Part shown: positions 18,476 to 26,096 of the stretch, in pieces
Layout: each line of letters starts with the position of its first letter
Numbering within the stretch: position 1 is the first letter of the stretch
NCBI GenBank assembly: GCA_028686135.1
Contig: JAQUCP010000006.1
Span: 1 to 64,000, forward strand
Reading direction: 5' to 3'
Source of the DNA: UBA12481 sp012523435
GTDB lineage: Bacteria; Bacteroidota; Bacteroidia; Bacteroidales; UBA12481
Length of the DNA: 64,000 nt
Notes under the pieces: model-generated
Seen by the model: only the letters and a program-made list of their open reading frames with translations
What the model was told of the DNA's origin: nothing
Databases searched by the model: none
Translations under genes and position numbers: made by a program

Positions 18476-19768
18476 ATGAATCCTAATTTTACTCCTCCCA
18501 GGGAACAGATCACGGAGATTATCAGTCGCATTTACCGACGGGGTCTTACCACCACCAGTGGGGGCAATATATCGATCCGCGATGATAACGGTGATATCTG
18601 GGTCACTCCTGCAGGAATTGATAAAGGTTCTCTGCAACCAAGTGATATTCTCTGTGTTCACCCCGATGGATCGGTTTCAGGGCCACACAAGCCCTCCTCA
18701 GAGCTTCCGTTTCATCAGGCCATTTACCTAGCCAGGCCAGATTTGAAGGCCATCATTCATGCTCATCCCCCGGCGCTGGTCTCCTTTAGTATTGTTGGGT
18801 TGACCCCTGATACTACGGTGATACCACAAGCCAGGGAAGTCTGTGGCCCCATTGGCTTTGCCCCATACGAACTACCTGGCAGTGAAGTGCTTGGATCACG
18901 AATTGCCGAGCAGTTCTCACAGAGTTTCAATGCCGTCATTCTGGAGAATCATGGCACGGTAGTCGGTGGCACCGATTTAATGGAGGCCTTTGAACGATTT
19001 GAAACCTTCGAGTTTGTTGCCCGCATCCTGATCAACGCCCGCCGCATCGGTGAGCCCAACTATCTGAGTGAAGAGCAAATACACAGCTTTGAAGCCCAAT
19101 ACAGCAATCTACTGCCGGAGATGGACCAGGTTGAGCATCCTTCCGATGAGCGCGAATTACGCTCCGAAATTTGCCGGATCGTACGTCGGGCGTGTGATCA
19201 GGGGCTGATGATCAGCACGTATGGAACAGTCTCGACACGTTGGCGAGGAGAGAATTTTCTGATTACCCCCCGAAACTTTTCCCGCTGGGATATTCAGGCG
19301 TCCGATCTGGTCCAAGTGCTTAACGGACAATGCGAACCGGGCAAAATCCCCAGTCGGTCGGTCAAGATTCATCAGGAAATCTATCGCCGGAATCCGGCTG
19401 TAAAAGCGATTATCTTCACCCAGGCTCCCTACTCCATGGCCTTCAGTGTTACGGGGATCAGCCTCGACAACCGCACCATCCCGGAGAGCTGGATCCTGCT
19501 CCAGGATATCCCGATGCTGCCCTTCGGCACCCATTTCGCCGGTCAGGATGCCATCAGCAAATCACTTCGGTCTGATCATCCAGTTTTATTGATCGAGAAT
19601 GACAGTATTTTAATTACCGGGCACTCTCTTTTGCACGCCTTTGATCGGCTCGAGGTAGCCGAATTCAGTGCTCGGTCGTTAATCGACAGTCGGCCGTTGG
19701 GCCAAATGAGGCCCATCAATGAACATCAAATTGAGGATCTCAGAAGGAAATACCTCAGTAATCAATAA
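18476..19768 (+). CDS. tandem class II aldolase/adducin protein with degenerate second copy
   Basis: The 430-residue protein contains two class II aldolase-like domains, about twice the usual size. The first (1-210) has the FucA-type zinc and catalytic set: E76 (SSELPFH), H95 and H97 (HAHPP) and H159 (ENHG). In the second (about 225-430) the aligned positions read SRSVKIH, FTQAPYS and IENDS, so the glutamate and all three histidines are lost. The first half could act as an L-fuculose- or rhamnulose-phosphate aldolase or a related epimerase; the second is probably structural or regulatory. It is 2 bp after the porin stop, so co-transcribed. Confidence 0.85.
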   Translation: MNPNFTPPREQITEIISRIYRRGLTTTSGGNISIRDDNGDIWVTPAGIDKGSLQPSDILCVHPDGSVSGPHKPSSELPFHQAIYLARPDLKAIIHAHPPALVSFSIVGLTPDTTVIPQAREVCGPIGFAPYELPGSEVLGSRIAEQFSQSFNAVILENHGTVVGGTDLMEAFERFETFEFVARILINARRIGEPNYLSEEQIHSFEAQYSNLLPEMDQVEHPSDERELRSEICRIVRRACDQGLMISTYGTVSTRWRGENFLITPRNFSRWDIQASDLVQVLNGQCEPGKIPSRSVKIHQEIYRRNPAVKAIIFTQAPYSMAFSVTGISLDNRTIPESWILLQDIPMLPFGTHFAGQDAISKSLRSDHPVLLIENDSILITGHSLLHAFDRLEVAEFSARSLIDSRPLGQMRPINEHQIEDLRRKYLSNQ

Positions 19769-19776
19769 ATTATACC

Positions 19777-19784
19777 TACCTTTG
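19777..19784 (+). promoter_or_regulatory. -7 element of the RRM protein gene
   Basis: TACCTTTG is an exact -7 consensus match, 28 bp before the start codon. The preceding gene ends only 8 bp upstream of it, so the element gives the RRM gene its own transcript. Confidence 0.65.
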
Positions 19785-19812
19785 CGTTCTGTTTTACTAA
19801 TTCTAATAGTTA

Positions 19813-20106
19813 ATGAAAATTTATGTAGGTAGTCTGCCTTATCGTATTACCGGGGCCGACTTGAAAGAAATCTTTGAGGAATATGGCGAAGTCATGTCCT
19901 CCACGGTAATTATGGACAAATACACAGGCAGAAGCAAAGGTTTCGGCTTTGTAGAAATGGGAAATGACGAAGAGGCCAAAAAAGCAATCGAGCAACTCAA
20001 CAGTGCAGAAGTTGAAGGTCGGACTATCGTTGTTAATCAGGCTCTCGAACAGAAAGATAACTTCAGAAATCGGGACAATCGCCGGGATGACCGGTCGAGG
20101 TACTAA
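19813..20106 (+). CDS. RRM-domain RNA-binding protein
   Basis: The 97-residue protein is a single RNA recognition motif with RNP2 (KIYVGSL, residues 2-8) and RNP1 (KGFGFVEM, about 39-46) plus a short basic Arg/Asp tail (NRDNRRDDRSRY). These small RRM proteins are abundant in Bacteroidetes and bind single-stranded RNA; post-transcriptional or cold-related roles are proposed for relatives. It has its own promoter and a strong terminator, so it is monocistronic. Confidence 0.95.
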   Translation: MKIYVGSLPYRITGADLKEIFEEYGEVMSSTVIMDKYTGRSKGFGFVEMGNDEEAKKAIEQLNSAEVEGRTIVVNQALEQKDNFRNRDNRRDDRSRY

Positions 20107-20160
20107 CATTTTACAGTCATCGAACTGCTTCCGGACTTAAAGCCCGGTTCTTAAAAATAA

Positions 20161-20196
20161 AAGGGATCCCCGCAAATTGCGGGGATCCCTTTTTTT
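20161..20196 (+). terminator. rho-independent terminator after the RRM gene
   Basis: AAGGGATCCCCGC pairs perfectly over 13 bp with GCGGGGATCCCTT around a 5-nt loop, followed by an uninterrupted T run. Confidence 0.92.
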
Positions 20197-20224
20197 GTTA
20201 TATGCTGGGCATTCACCATTTTTG
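20194..20224 (+). promoter_or_regulatory. promoter of the DUF1080 lipoprotein gene
   Basis: TTTG (20194-20197), an exact 19-bp spacer, then CATTTTTG (20217-20224), one mismatch from the -7 consensus. The -33 box uses the end of the terminator T run. Start codon is 60 bp downstream. Confidence 0.5.
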
Positions 20225-20283
20225 CGTTAAGCATACACAAAAAATCAAAGGAATCGAACAAACAATCTAACACAAGCTTAACT

Positions 20284-21177
20284 ATGATCCGATGGTCGAA
20301 AATCTTCTGGGTTCTTTTGTTGCCGGTTCTGATGCTGGCAGGTGCCTGTAGTGGGCAAAAGGAGGATCCCGAGCAAGAAGAGTGGATCTCGCTGTTCAAC
20401 GGAAAAGATCTTGATGGATGGGAGATGAAGTTTACAGGGCATCCTATTGGCGAGAACTACAAAAACACCTTTCGAGTGGAAGATGGTGTAATCAAAGCGG
20501 CTTATGATCAGTATGAAAGGTTTAATGGCGAATTCGGGCACCTGTTTTACCAGGAAAAATATTCCTATTACCGACTTCAGCTGGAATACCGGTTTACAGG
20601 CGATCAGCTCCCTGGAGGAGCATCTTGGGCCACCCGTAACAATGGAGTCATGATCCACGCTCAGCCCGCCTCCACGATGAAAAAAGACCAGACCTTTCCG
20701 ACTTCCATTGAGGTGCAGTTTTTAGGAGGGCTTGGAGCGGGCGAGCGACCCACCGGCAACTTATGTACCCCTGGGACCAACGTTCTACTGGGTGACACCC
20801 TGTTTTTACCTCATTGCATCAACTCCTCGTCGCCGACCTATGATGGCGACCAGTGGGTAAAGGCGGAGGTTATTGTATTAGGTGATTCGCTCATCACCCA
20901 CGTGATTAATGGAGAACCGGTAATCAGCTACTCGAAACCGCAGCTCGACTCGCGGGAGCCGGATTTTGAAGAAATGAAGTCGGTTTATGGAGGACTTTAC
21001 CTAAAAGAGGGACATATTGCTCTCCAAAGCGAGAGTCATCCAACCGAGTTTCGGAATATTCGGTTGCTGGACCTCACCGGATGCATGGACCCTAATGCGC
21101 TGAATTTCAAAAGCTATTACGTTAAATCAGACAATTCCCGCTGCATTTATCCCCGGAAAAAGCAGTCGGGACAATAA
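20284..21177 (+). CDS. DUF1080 (3-keto-disaccharide hydrolase type) lipoprotein
   Basis: The 297-residue protein has a lipoprotein signal (LAGAC, Cys22). The body is a DUF1080 domain, a concanavalin-like jelly roll: WISLFNGKDLDGWEM, then NNGVMIH, IEVQFLGG and GGLYLKEGHIALQSE. Members cleave 3-keto-glycosides or act as glycan-binding jelly rolls. After the domain comes a Cys-bounded tail (GCMDPNALNF, then DNSRCIYP) like the GCTDPxAxNY motif seen at the C-termini of many Bacteroidetes surface proteins. It is monocistronic, flanked by a terminator and the promoter of the next gene. Confidence 0.88.
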   Translation: MIRWSKIFWVLLLPVLMLAGACSGQKEDPEQEEWISLFNGKDLDGWEMKFTGHPIGENYKNTFRVEDGVIKAAYDQYERFNGEFGHLFYQEKYSYYRLQLEYRFTGDQLPGGASWATRNNGVMIHAQPASTMKKDQTFPTSIEVQFLGGLGAGERPTGNLCTPGTNVLLGDTLFLPHCINSSSPTYDGDQWVKAEVIVLGDSLITHVINGEPVISYSKPQLDSREPDFEEMKSVYGGLYLKEGHIALQSESHPTEFRNIRLLDLTGCMDPNALNFKSYYVKSDNSRCIYPRKKQSGQ

Positions 21178-21212
21178 TTTTTTTCAGTTATATCGCTTTT
21201 CGGACATTTTTT

Positions 21213-21220
21213 TACATTTG
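21213..21220 (+). promoter_or_regulatory. -7 element of the acidic protein gene
   Basis: TACATTTG is an exact -7 match. The predicted start of transcription, near 21226, lies upstream of ATG 21239 but downstream of a possible TTG start at 21218, which decides the start codon. Confidence 0.6.
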
Positions 21221-21238
21221 GAGCAAATTCTAACTGCT

Positions 21239-21490
21239 ATGAAATTATTTGATGAAGAGGAGCCTTTCCTGGGATTAGAGGATGATGAGGATCAGCCGGA
21301 AGACCTGGATGGTGATTTTTTGGCGGACGAAGAGGAATTCGGTTTCGAAGATGAAGAGATTGATGAATTCTCTCTAGATGAAATAAAAGATGAGGATTTT
21401 GATATCGGTGACGAGGAGGATGATTTCTCTTTTGATGATGATGACGAGGATGATGATGATCTAGGTGCCTGGGATGATGATTTGAGCTAG
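21239..21490 (+). CDS. small, extremely acidic protein of unknown function
   Basis: This 83-residue protein is more than half Asp and Glu, with no cysteine, no signal peptide and almost no basic residue (MKLFDEEEPFLGLEDDEDQ at the start, a run of aspartates and GAWDDDLS at the end). Scattered Phe and Leu residues alternate with acidic runs, a pattern seen in disordered acidic tails that bind basic proteins or divalent metals. I do not recognise a family. It has its own promoter and no partner gene on the same transcript. Composition alone does not prove it is translated, but the promoter position and good start favour a real gene. Confidence 0.6.
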   Translation: MKLFDEEEPFLGLEDDEDQPEDLDGDFLADEEEFGFEDEEIDEFSLDEIKDEDFDIGDEEDDFSFDDDDEDDDDLGAWDDDLS

Positions 21491-21603
21491 CTGTTATTCC
21501 CTTTCATCGTCTTTCATGCTGCAATCAGGGATTTTCATCCCGAGTCTTATGCACAAGTAATCCGGTTTTTTCCTTTAGGGCAAATAAGAACTCACGATCT
21601 GGC

Positions 21604-21633
21604 TTGAGTTTTGCGGTGAGTTTAGTAATTTTG
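21604..21633 (+). promoter_or_regulatory. promoter of the C-type lectin gene
   Basis: TTG (21604-21606), a 19-bp spacer and TAATTTTG (21626-21633): a full consensus match, 21 bp before the ATG at 21655. The longer reading frame would start inside this promoter. Confidence 0.75.
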
Positions 21634-21654
21634 TGCTGCTTGGATTTTGTGCGC

Positions 21655-22557
21655 ATGAAAAAAGTTTTCCTCTTATTTTTTCTCTTGGTCATCGGTTCAT
21701 CGATGATCGTACCTGGCCAGCGATGTGCCAAGCCGGAAAACATCTATCCTTTCGCGCTGCAAGGAAAAAAATACGAATTTATCAAAGAGCCAAAGACTTG
21801 GGAGATGGCTGCACGTTGTGCTGTCGAAAGGGGTGGCTATCTGGCTCATATCAATACCCAAAAAGAGCAGGATTCTATTTTTCAGGTCATTATCCGCAAT
21901 ATCGGCAAGGATTTGAACTATAAAACCGTTCCGGATGGTGGCGGGGTGGCCTATGTGTGGATTGGTGCTACGGATCGCGTGAGTGAGGGGACGTGGATTT
22001 GGGATGGCAACACAGATGGATCGGGCACACCGTTTTGGATAGGCAGGGGAGCTGGAGGTGGCGGAGGCGGAAAGCCGATCAATGATTTATACAATAACTG
22101 GGGTGGGTCCTCCACCTCCAGTGGCATTCGTTTAGAGCCGGATGATTTCAACGGCATACAGGATGGTGCGGCTATGGCTTTGGCTGCATGGCCGGCCGGG
22201 TCGGGGTCGCGCGGATCAGCCGGAGAGTGGAACGATCTGAGCATGGCCAATACCCTTTATTTTATCATTGAATACGATCAGCTAAAAACTGCCGCCGAAG
22301 AACTAGGCACATCTGTCCAGATCAATATTTACCCCAATCCGGCCAATCAACAAGTCAAGATAACCAGCGGCAGCCCTTTGGCTCCCATAAAAACAATACG
22401 TTTATTTAACATACTGGGTTCCACTGTGTTTGAAAAAAGCGGACTAGGCGCACCTGAGTATACACTACTGCTCGACCAATACCCCACCGGGGCCTATTTC
22501 ATTCATGTCATATTAGAAAATGGCCAGTCGGACAGGAAGAAGATAATGATCAGGTAG
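21655..22557 (+). CDS. T9SS-secreted C-type-lectin-like surface protein
   Basis: This is a 300-residue exported protein. After a signal peptide (cleavage near VPGQR), residues about 25-220 show a C-type lectin-like fold: KTWEMAARCAVERGGYLAHI, VWIGATDR, WIWDGNTDGSG, and a closing EWNDL. A glycine run (GAGGGGGGK) interrupts the loop region. Residues from about 225 form a type IX sorting domain (INIYPNPANQQVKI, ending KKIMIR) that sends the protein to the cell surface. The ligand may be a glycan or a protein. ATG 21655 is chosen because it follows the promoter and starts the signal peptide. Confidence 0.87.
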   Translation: MKKVFLLFFLLVIGSSMIVPGQRCAKPENIYPFALQGKKYEFIKEPKTWEMAARCAVERGGYLAHINTQKEQDSIFQVIIRNIGKDLNYKTVPDGGGVAYVWIGATDRVSEGTWIWDGNTDGSGTPFWIGRGAGGGGGGKPINDLYNNWGGSSTSSGIRLEPDDFNGIQDGAAMALAAWPAGSGSRGSAGEWNDLSMANTLYFIIEYDQLKTAAEELGTSVQINIYPNPANQQVKITSGSPLAPIKTIRLFNILGSTVFEKSGLGAPEYTLLLDQYPTGAYFIHVILENGQSDRKKIMIR

Positions 22558-22563
22558 GGTGAG

Positions 22564-22635
22564 GTTGACGGGTTGACGGGTTGTCGGGTTGTCAAGTTGT
22601 CAAGTTATCAAGTTGTCAAGTTATCAAGTTGTCAG
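22564..22635 (+). repeat. nine 8-bp tandem repeats (GTTGTCAA-type)
   Basis: There are nine consecutive octamers that drift along the array: GTTGACGG twice, GTTGTCGG once, then GTTGTCAA alternating with GTTATCAA, ending GTTGTCAG. It begins 6 bp after the lectin stop and ends 3 bp before the antiporter ATG. It is translated in a longer open frame, but an 8-bp unit does not keep frame and the resulting peptide is not protein-like. Confidence 0.9.
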
Positions 22636-22638
22636 AGA

Positions 22639-23841
22639 ATGATAGTTTCGGTTGCCGGGCTGATTCTGGCTAGTTTGTTTGTGGCTTGGATTTCCAAATT
22701 GATCCGATTGCCAGAGCTGGTAGGGCTGCTGATTCTGGGTGTTATTCTGGGTCCGCATCTTTTGAACTGGCTGGATCCCGACCTGCTCTCCATCTCTTCC
22801 GATTTACGGATGACGGCGTTGCTGGTAATTTTGTTGAGGGCTGGACTGGAGCTCTCGCGCGACACCTTGAACCGGGTTGGAAGAACGGCTCTACTGCTAT
22901 CGTTTGTCCCGGCGGTATTCGAAGGTGCAGTTATCGCCCTGATCTCTCCAGCTTTACTTGGCTTGACTCACCTCGAGGGAGCTCTGTTGGGTGCGATAAT
23001 CGCTGCCGTATCGCCAGCTGTGGTAGTGCCATTCATGCTACGGTTCATCGATGAGAACAGGGGAAACAAAAAAGGGATACCGACCCTGGTCCTTGCGGCC
23101 TCTTCCATTGACGACGTGTTTGTTATTGTGGTATTCAGCATTTTGCTGGGAATTTACACTGGCGAAAAGGTTAATCTGATATGGAAGCTTGCCGGGATAC
23201 CCATCTCCATTATCCTGGGCATTGTAATTGGATTTGCCTGTGCTATTGCTCTTTACCGCCTATTCGACCGATTCAATCCCCGAGCAACAAAGCGGTTACT
23301 GATATTAATTGCAGTTGGGGTACTCATTTTACAGATTGAGCATCTCACTCAGAAATGGGTACCATTTTCTGGTCTTTTAGCTGTCATGGCCATTGGATTC
23401 TGGATCTTGGAAAAGCGTGAGGCGTATGCCCATGAGCTATCAGGCAAGCTGGCCAAGGTGTGGGTGATTGCTGAAATCATTCTCTTCACGATGGTTGGTG
23501 CACAGGTGGATATCGGGGTAGCATTCAGGACAGGTTTAGCAGGAGCCTCTGTGATTCTGATCGGATTGATAGCTCGCAACGCCGGCACCTGGCTCTGTCT
23601 AGTAAGAAGCGGGCTGAACCGCAAGGAGAAGATTTTCGTCATTCTTTCCTACATTCCCAAAGCCACCGTACAGGCAGCCATTGGTGCAGCTCCGTTGGTA
23701 GCTCTTCAGGCCGCTGGTTTAAGCACCGCTCCGGGCGAAACGATTTTGGCTGTTGCCGTACTCAGCATTGTGCTTACTGCGCCTCTAGGTTCTCTAGCCA
23801 TTGTCTGGTATGGGAAGCGCGCGCTCCCAATTGAAACTTAA
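22639..23841 (+). CDS. CPA2-type monovalent cation:proton antiporter
   Basis: The 400-residue membrane protein has about 12 hydrophobic segments and the Na+/H+ exchanger layout of CPA2 proteins (RLPELVGLLILGVILGPHLL near the start, AAVSPAVVVPFMLRF and ASSIDDVFVIVVF in the middle). The paired acidic residues in SSIDD correspond to the ion-binding site of NhaA/NapA-like exchangers. There is no TrkA-N or other cytosolic domain. I start at ATG 22639, right after the tandem repeat. It probably exports Na+ or K+ in exchange for H+, which would complement the predicted sodium ATPase. Confidence 0.85.
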   Translation: MIVSVAGLILASLFVAWISKLIRLPELVGLLILGVILGPHLLNWLDPDLLSISSDLRMTALLVILLRAGLELSRDTLNRVGRTALLLSFVPAVFEGAVIALISPALLGLTHLEGALLGAIIAAVSPAVVVPFMLRFIDENRGNKKGIPTLVLAASSIDDVFVIVVFSILLGIYTGEKVNLIWKLAGIPISIILGIVIGFACAIALYRLFDRFNPRATKRLLILIAVGVLILQIEHLTQKWVPFSGLLAVMAIGFWILEKREAYAHELSGKLAKVWVIAEIILFTMVGAQVDIGVAFRTGLAGASVILIGLIARNAGTWLCLVRSGLNRKEKIFVILSYIPKATVQAAIGAAPLVALQAAGLSTAPGETILAVAVLSIVLTAPLGSLAIVWYGKRALPIET

Positions 23842-23890
23842 AAACCGGTTGCATGGTATGCACCGTGAATGGCAGGCTATCGATGATGAG

Positions 23891-25078
23891 TTAGTATGCC
23901 TTACCCATTAATCCCTTTAAATATCGCCCTTCCGGAAAGCTTGACAAGACGGGATGGTCGGGCCCCTGGGAAAGCCAGCGGAGAATTTGGAGATCTCGAC
24001 CGGCATCTACTGCAGCATCGGCTACAATCTTCTGGAACAGGGAATCTTCCATATGGCCCGAGCAGGAGAAAGTGAACAGCAAGCCACCGGGCTTTAATAA
24101 TTTGATTGCCAACATATTGATATCCTTATAAGCTCGGGCGCCCTTATCGATCTGATTGCGTGATTCGATGAATTTAGGTGGGTCGAGGATAATCAGGCCG
24201 AAGCTACGACCCTCATCCCGGAATCGGCGCAAAGCTTTAGGAACATCAGCTTCAACCAGGGTGAAAGCATCTGCACTTAAGCCATTCAATAACAGATTTT
24301 TATTGGCCTGTTCCAAGGCTTGAGCGGAAGAGTCAACCAGTGTTGCGTGTATAGCGCCCCCTTTCAGGAGTGCTATAGAAAACCCGCCGGAATAGGAATA
24401 GCAGTCCAGCACCTCCAATCCGTCGGCTTGTCCACCAGCCAGGGTACGATTATCGCGTTGATCGAGATAGTAGCCAGTTTTCTGGCCGCTAGCCAGGTCA
24501 ACCTCCAGTTGCCGACCAGATTCCGTAATGACCACCGGTTTGACAGGTTCTATCCCAGCCAGCAAGCCTGTACTTTCCTCTAGTCCTTCATGTCGCCGTG
24601 ATGACATATCGGAACGCTCGTAGATACAATCCCAATTCATGATTCCCATCAGAGCCTCAACGATAGGTTGTTTCCAGAATTCAGCTCCGGCGGATGAAAA
24701 CTGGCACACCAGGCTTGACCCAAACCGATCGACGATGAGGCCTGGCAGTCCGTCTGATTCCGAAAAGACCATTCGATAGGCATCAGTAGGATCTGGAAGC
24801 AAGGGTTTTTTTCTCAGAGCGACTGCGCGGGCAATTCTGGCTTTAAAAAAATCGGGACTGATCACCTCCTCCACATCCCACGACCAGATTCGTACAATAA
24901 TCTGTGATTGTGGTGAATAGGCTCCCAGTGCCAGCGGTTGACCGGAGGAAGAGACCAACATCACGGTTTCGCCCGATTCCGGTTTACCCTCTATCCGGTC
25001 AATGGATCCGGTAAAAATCCAGGGATGGCGTCGGATGAGGGATTTTTCGCGGCCAGGTTTGAGGAAGATTTTTTTCAT
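23891..25078 (-). CDS. rlmI: 23S rRNA cytosine-C5 methyltransferase RlmI family
   Basis: The 395-residue protein has an N-terminal PUA domain (KPGREKSLIRRHPWIF), a central EEHEE-like region, and a C-terminal Rossmann methyltransferase with motif I VLDCYSYSGGFS, LILDPPKF (motif IV) and the FTFSCSGHM region. This layout is that of RlmI, which makes m5C1962 in 23S rRNA using SAM. RlmO/other SPOUT-free relatives cannot be fully excluded. A near-consensus -7 box (TATCTTTA, 25089-25082) lies so close to the ATG that the mRNA would be leaderless. Confidence 0.9.
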   Translation of the reverse strand: MKKIFLKPGREKSLIRRHPWIFTGSIDRIEGKPESGETVMLVSSSGQPLALGAYSPQSQIIVRIWSWDVEEVISPDFFKARIARAVALRKKPLLPDPTDAYRMVFSESDGLPGLIVDRFGSSLVCQFSSAGAEFWKQPIVEALMGIMNWDCIYERSDMSSRRHEGLEESTGLLAGIEPVKPVVITESGRQLEVDLASGQKTGYYLDQRDNRTLAGGQADGLEVLDCYSYSGGFSIALLKGGAIHATLVDSSAQALEQANKNLLLNGLSADAFTLVEADVPKALRRFRDEGRSFGLIILDPPKFIESRNQIDKGARAYKDINMLAIKLLKPGGLLFTFSCSGHMEDSLFQKIVADAAVDAGRDLQILRWLSQGPDHPVLSSFPEGRYLKGLMGKAY

Positions 25079-25174
25079 AGGGTAAAGATATGTAAAATAG
25101 GGGCATGCCTAATGATTAGTGCTTTCGCACTTAGATGATTGGTTCCAGTTCGGGTGGATGCAACTGGAGGGGTA

Positions 25175-25732
25175 TTACACCTTCCATTTGATACTGCAGC
25201 CGATTCCCGGTTTTTGTTCGGCAGGAACGGGTTGACCTTTGAGTGTGAGGTCGATAGCCTGGGCAAGATCGTGTCCGGTAACGGGTATATCGTTTCCCGG
25301 TCGGGAGTCGTCCATTTGTCCGTGGTACACCAGTTTCATCGCCCCATCGAAGAGGTAGAATTCGGGGGTACAAGCTGCGTCGTAGGCTTTGGCCACTTCT
25401 TGGGACTTGTCGAAGAGGTATGGGAACGGGTACTGATTTCTCCGGGCTGTTTCTTTCATTCGGTCGAAGGAGTCCTCCGGGTATCGGACGGGGTCGTTAC
25501 TATTGACTGCGATAAATGCGACATCTTTGGCCAGGTACTCTCTACTCAGCACAACCAACTGATTGTTAATATGTTTTACATATGGACAATGATTGCAGAT
25601 GAACATGATCACGGTTGCTTTATCTGATTTCAGCTCCTGTAGCGCGCGGGTTTTGCCGGTGACGGCATCGGTGAGGGAAAAATCGGGAGCAACAGTACCG
25701 AGGGGGAAGGGGTTGGAGAGTGTGAGGGACAT
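25175..25732 (-). CDS. thioredoxin-fold (AhpC/TSA-like) protein
   Basis: The 185-residue thioredoxin-fold protein has the motif FICNHCPYVKH (C46 and C49 of a CxxC). The sequence APDFSLTDAVTGK upstream of the motif is shared with AhpC/TSA and ResA-like proteins. Members of this cytosolic CNHCPYV group are common in Bacteroidetes and cyanobacteria. It has no signal peptide, so it is a thiol-disulfide reductant or peroxidase-like protein in the cytoplasm. It reads toward RlmI with a 96-bp gap, and its upstream region is the palindrome-rich stretch below. Confidence 0.88.
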   Translation of the reverse strand: MSLTLSNPFPLGTVAPDFSLTDAVTGKTRALQELKSDKATVIMFICNHCPYVKHINNQLVVLSREYLAKDVAFIAVNSNDPVRYPEDSFDRMKETARRNQYPFPYLFDKSQEVAKAYDAACTPEFYLFDGAMKLVYHGQMDDSRPGNDIPVTGHDLAQAIDLTLKGQPVPAEQKPGIGCSIKWKV

Positions 25733-25749
25733 GGGGTTAAATTCTTGCT

Positions 25750-26051
25750 AAACCTGTCAGGTTTAAGACCTGTCAGACAATTGCTAACTACCTGGTAATC
25801 TGCCTACTTTACAAAACCCGACTTTCAAAACATACTAAATATCAACAACTTATAATAATTAACTAAACTTGTCAGGTACCATTATAAACCTGTCAGGTAT
25901 TTTTCAACCTACAAATATGCAAATCAAATATTTATTTACTTCGATTGTAAAAAATTCAGTAATTTTCTTAACTATGATGAAACATTAAACCATTGAAAAT
26001 CTTTTTATTAATAATTTTTCACCTACCTGACAGGTCTTAGACCTGTCAGGT
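25750..26051. repeat. cluster of ACCTGTCAGGT palindromes in a 364-bp non-coding stretch
   Basis: The AT-rich region 25733-26096 contains no gene. It has at least five copies of an ACCTGTCAGG core: a 15-bp palindrome AAACCTG-T-CAGGTTT at 25750-25764, a half-site at 25767, copies near 25867 and 25887, and a nested element at 26025-26051 made of two 12-bp perfect arms (ACCTGACAGGTC and GACCTGTCAGGT) around a 3-nt loop. This looks like a REP/BIME-type element. The exact 14-mer AACCTGTCAGGTTT also occurs inside the coding sequence at 31300-31313. Confidence 0.85.
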
Positions 26052-26094
26052 CTAATTTAACAGGTCTAATTTAACAGGTCTAATTTAACAGGTC
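26048..26094. repeat. 14-bp tandem repeat, 3.4 copies
   Basis: AGGTCTAATTTAAC is repeated three times exactly plus a partial copy. It grows out of the right arm of the palindrome and ends 2 bp before the first ATG of the next gene. Confidence 0.9.
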
Positions 26095-26096
26095 CG

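Noticed and set aside
22573..22638. An N-terminal extension of the antiporter.
   Set aside because: It translates the 8-bp tandem repeat; a membrane segment starts right after ATG 22639.
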